From Actinomycetes bacterium (GTDB taxonomy: Bacteria; Actinomycetota; Actinomycetes; JAHEKZ01): DNA of 6,974 bases. The translations under genes were made by a program, and so were the position numbers. Below are positions 5,489-6,974 of the stretch, piece after piece. Where the stretch lies: NCBI GenBank assembly GCA_027117675.1, contig JAJAYM010000106.1:1-6974 (forward strand), in the 5' to 3' direction. Every line of letters starts with the position of its first letter. Position 1 is the first letter of the stretch. The notes under the pieces are model-generated. The model did not search any database and was not told the DNA's origin. It saw nothing but the letters and a program-made list of their open reading frames with translations.

Positions 5489-6687
5489 GTGACCGCCTTC
5501 CCCCACCTGTTCTCACCGATCCAGATCGGATCGATCACGGTGAAGAACCGGATGCTTTCGTCTGGGCACGACACGGTGATGGCAGACGCGGGAACGATCG
5601 GCGATCGACTGATCGCCTACCACGAAGCGCGCGCCGAGAGCGGGGCCGGCCTGATCATCGTGCAGGTCGCCGGCGTCCATGAAACGGGGAAGTACTCCGC
5701 GAGCCTGCTGATGGCCGACACCGACGACTGCGTTCCCGGCTACCGCGCATTGGTAGACGCGGTGAAGCCGCACGGGACGACGCTCTGGCCAGCTCTTCCA
5801 CGACGGTCGCGAGATGATGGAGAGCCAGGACGGCTCGCTGTCGGTGGCACTGGCTCCATCAGCGGTGCCGACCGAACGCTTCCATGTGATGCCGCGCGCG
5901 ATGCCCGTCCCGCTGATCGAGGAAATCGTTGCGTGCTTCGGCGCGTCAGCCAGACGGCTACAGGCTGCCGGACTCGACGGCGTCGAAATCGTCGCGTCAC
6001 ACGGCTATCTGCCAGCGCAGTTCCTCAACCCACGCGTCAACATCCGCGAAGACCAGTACGGCGGGTCGCTGGAGAACCGGCTGCGATTCCTGCGCGACAT
6101 CATCGACGCAGTGCGCACCAAGGTCGGACGCGAGTTCGTTGTCGGCATCCGCGTCTCCGCTTCTGAGGAGACCGACGACGGGCTGCAGGCCAACGAGATG
6201 TTGGACGTCCTTAGCGCCCTCAATGCCGACGGAACGATCGACTAACGTCAGCGTGGTCGCTGGCACGTCGGCGACGCTGACTGGCTCGGACCACATCGCG
6301 CCACCGATGAGCTTTGCGCCAGCCTACGTCGCGCCGATGTCAGCGAAAATCAGGGAAGGCGTCGACGTACCGGTGATGGTCGCTGGCCGCATCAACCAGC
6401 CGCAGGAGGGCGAGCAGGTGCTGGCGGGCGGCCAGGCCGACATGGTCGTCATGACGCGCGCGCTGATCTGCGATCCCCTGTTGCCGACCAAAGCCGAGCA
6501 GGGACTCGCCGACGAGATACGCGCCTGCATCGGCTGCAACCAGGCGTGCATCGGCCACTTCCACGCGGGATACCCGATCTCATGCATTCAGCATCCCGAG
6601 ACCGGACGCGAACTCACCTACGGCATCCGGCGTCCGGCTGGTGCGCTCGATGATGGCGGCGAGCGCTGCCTGTTCCGTGGCCACTGA
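5489..6687 (+). pseudogene. Broken old-yellow-enzyme / 2,4-dienoyl-CoA reductase-like flavoprotein gene
   Basis: The gene once coded for an FMN-, FAD- and 4Fe-4S-containing oxidoreductase of the NADH:flavin oxidoreductase / FadH family, normally about 650 residues. Three frames must be joined. Segment one, 5489-5785, gives LFSPIQIGSITVKNR to VKPHGTTL. One base (5786) then stands where a codon is expected, so two bases have probably been lost. Segment two, 5787-6242, gives GQLFHDGREMMES, ASHGYLPAQFLNPRVN and YGGSLENRLRFL, typical of the TIM barrel. At 6243-6246 an extra A turns TAC into a TAA stop. Segment three, from 6247, gives VSVVAGTSATL, the FMN-site VAGRINQPQEGEQVLAGGQA, and the cluster motif CxxCxxxCx11C (ACIGCNQAC, 6526 on). 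After ELTYGIRRPA (about 6639) homology ceases, and the frame stops at 6687 without the C-terminal FAD/NAD(P)-binding half. Only 99 residues would be made from the native start. Active-site motifs survive, so decay looks recent. Similar enzymes accompany mycofactocin genes, but no such genes are here. Confidence 0.88.
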
Positions 6688-6974
6688 CTCGGGGGCGAAC
6701 CCTGACCCTGACCAGTCGTCTCTCGTCGCCGAGTATGGCGACCTGCCGGTACTGGACGCGCAGGCTTCCCGAGGATGGTGTTCAGCGGGGCCGTTCCCCC
6801 AGGAGGTGACCGTCGTTGTCGGCCAGCGGATATTCGTGGCCGGCATCCTCGACAGTTGCACCGGTGCCTTCCCCTACGCGGTAACGCTCTCCGTCGATGA
6901 GCTGGGCCTGGTGGACTCAGTCGAGGATGTCTCGGATGTCTCGGTACCCGACTTCCCGACGTACCCCGACGGTC
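6650..6974 (+). CDS. Unrecognised open frame running off the window end, possibly an exported protein (partial, N-terminus uncertain)
   Basis: An open frame with strong third-position G/C runs without a stop from inside the end of the flavoenzyme pseudogene to the window edge: 108 codons from the ATG at 6650, or 111 from a GTG at 6641. The product starts MMAASAACSVATDSG, followed by an acidic, proline-rich stretch and a part with the look of an extracytoplasmic beta domain (QEVTVVVGQRIFVAGILDS, then a Cys, then AFPYAVTLSVDE). Cysteines are at codons 6671, in GWCSAG and in DSCTG. The SAAC near the start followed by SVATDSG resembles the end of a lipoprotein signal peptide and its linker, but the hydrophobic core expected before it is missing. 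The gene may have lost its 5' end at the junction with the pseudogene. I recognise no family. The coding call is fairly secure; start and export are uncertain. Confidence 0.6.
   Translation, partial: MMAASAACSVATDSGANPDPDQSSLVAEYGDLPVLDAQASRGWCSAGPFPQEVTVVVGQRIFVAGILDSCTGAFPYAVTLSVDELGLVDSVEDVSDVSVPDFPTYPDG

Noticed and set aside
5780..5792. Programmed ribosomal frameshifting in the flavoenzyme gene
   Set aside because: There is no slippery heptamer at 5786. A second independent shift at 6243 and loss of the C-terminal half argue for decay.
6580..6861. 93-codon minus-strand frame near the right end
   Set aside because: It covers the junction and the plus-strand frame that has the better codon bias. 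Its sequence is Thr/Ser/Pro-rich without domain character.
1..6974. CRISPR array, tRNA/rRNA, insertion sequence, integrase, phage or toxin-antitoxin genes
   Set aside because: I looked for repeated units, transposase motifs (DDE, Tyr or Ser recombinase) and RNA folds by eye and found none.

Overview
The window is GC-rich, densely packed bacterial DNA with strong G/C preference at third codon positions and many GTG starts. The best phylogenetic marker is a bacterial XPB-type helicase whose N-terminus and motifs match the actinobacterial branch of that family. The DUF4031 protein and the CBS-plus-ion-transporter pair are also of a kind I associate with actinobacteria. I infer a high-GC actinomycete, possibly from Propionibacteriales or a neighbouring order. 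The order is a guess from remembered homologues, not from any search.

Layout. Positions 17-66 form a 20-bp perfect hairpin that probably ends transcription of the minus-strand unit. That unit reads leftward from 1971: a two-CBS-domain protein (1971-1519), then an ArsB/NhaD-type membrane transporter (1522-227) starting inside the CBS stop codon. A doubtful single-span peptide (215-99) may follow. A 103-bp divergent region (1972-2074) separates it from a plus-strand unit: xpb helicase (2075-3742), a 112-residue protein overlapping it by 11 bp, an HD-domain phosphohydrolase (4117-4722), and a VOC/glyoxalase-like protein overlapping that by 4 bp (4719-5084). A 12-bp G+C hairpin follows immediately. 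It lies inside the 3' end of a convergent DUF4031 gene (5382-5077), whose stop overlaps that of the VOC gene.

From 5489 rightward lies a decayed gene of the old-yellow-enzyme / 2,4-dienoyl-CoA reductase family. It has two frameshifts (near 5786 and 6243), and homology stops abruptly near 6639, just after the intact 4Fe-4S cysteine motif. The C-terminal dinucleotide-binding half is absent. An unrelated open frame with good codon bias starts at this junction and runs off the window, possibly an exported protein with a damaged N-terminus.

How the genes work together. The CBS protein probably senses a ligand, perhaps an adenine nucleotide, and tunes the coupled transporter. The helicase and its overlapping small partner look like a DNA-repair pair. 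The HD and VOC proteins are co-translated but their substrates are unknown. I see no CRISPR array, RNA gene, insertion sequence or phage gene, and no convincing new defence or mobile system. The most notable points are the xpb/small-protein overlap, the eroded flavoenzyme with its junction, and the terminator-like hairpin embedded in a convergent gene.
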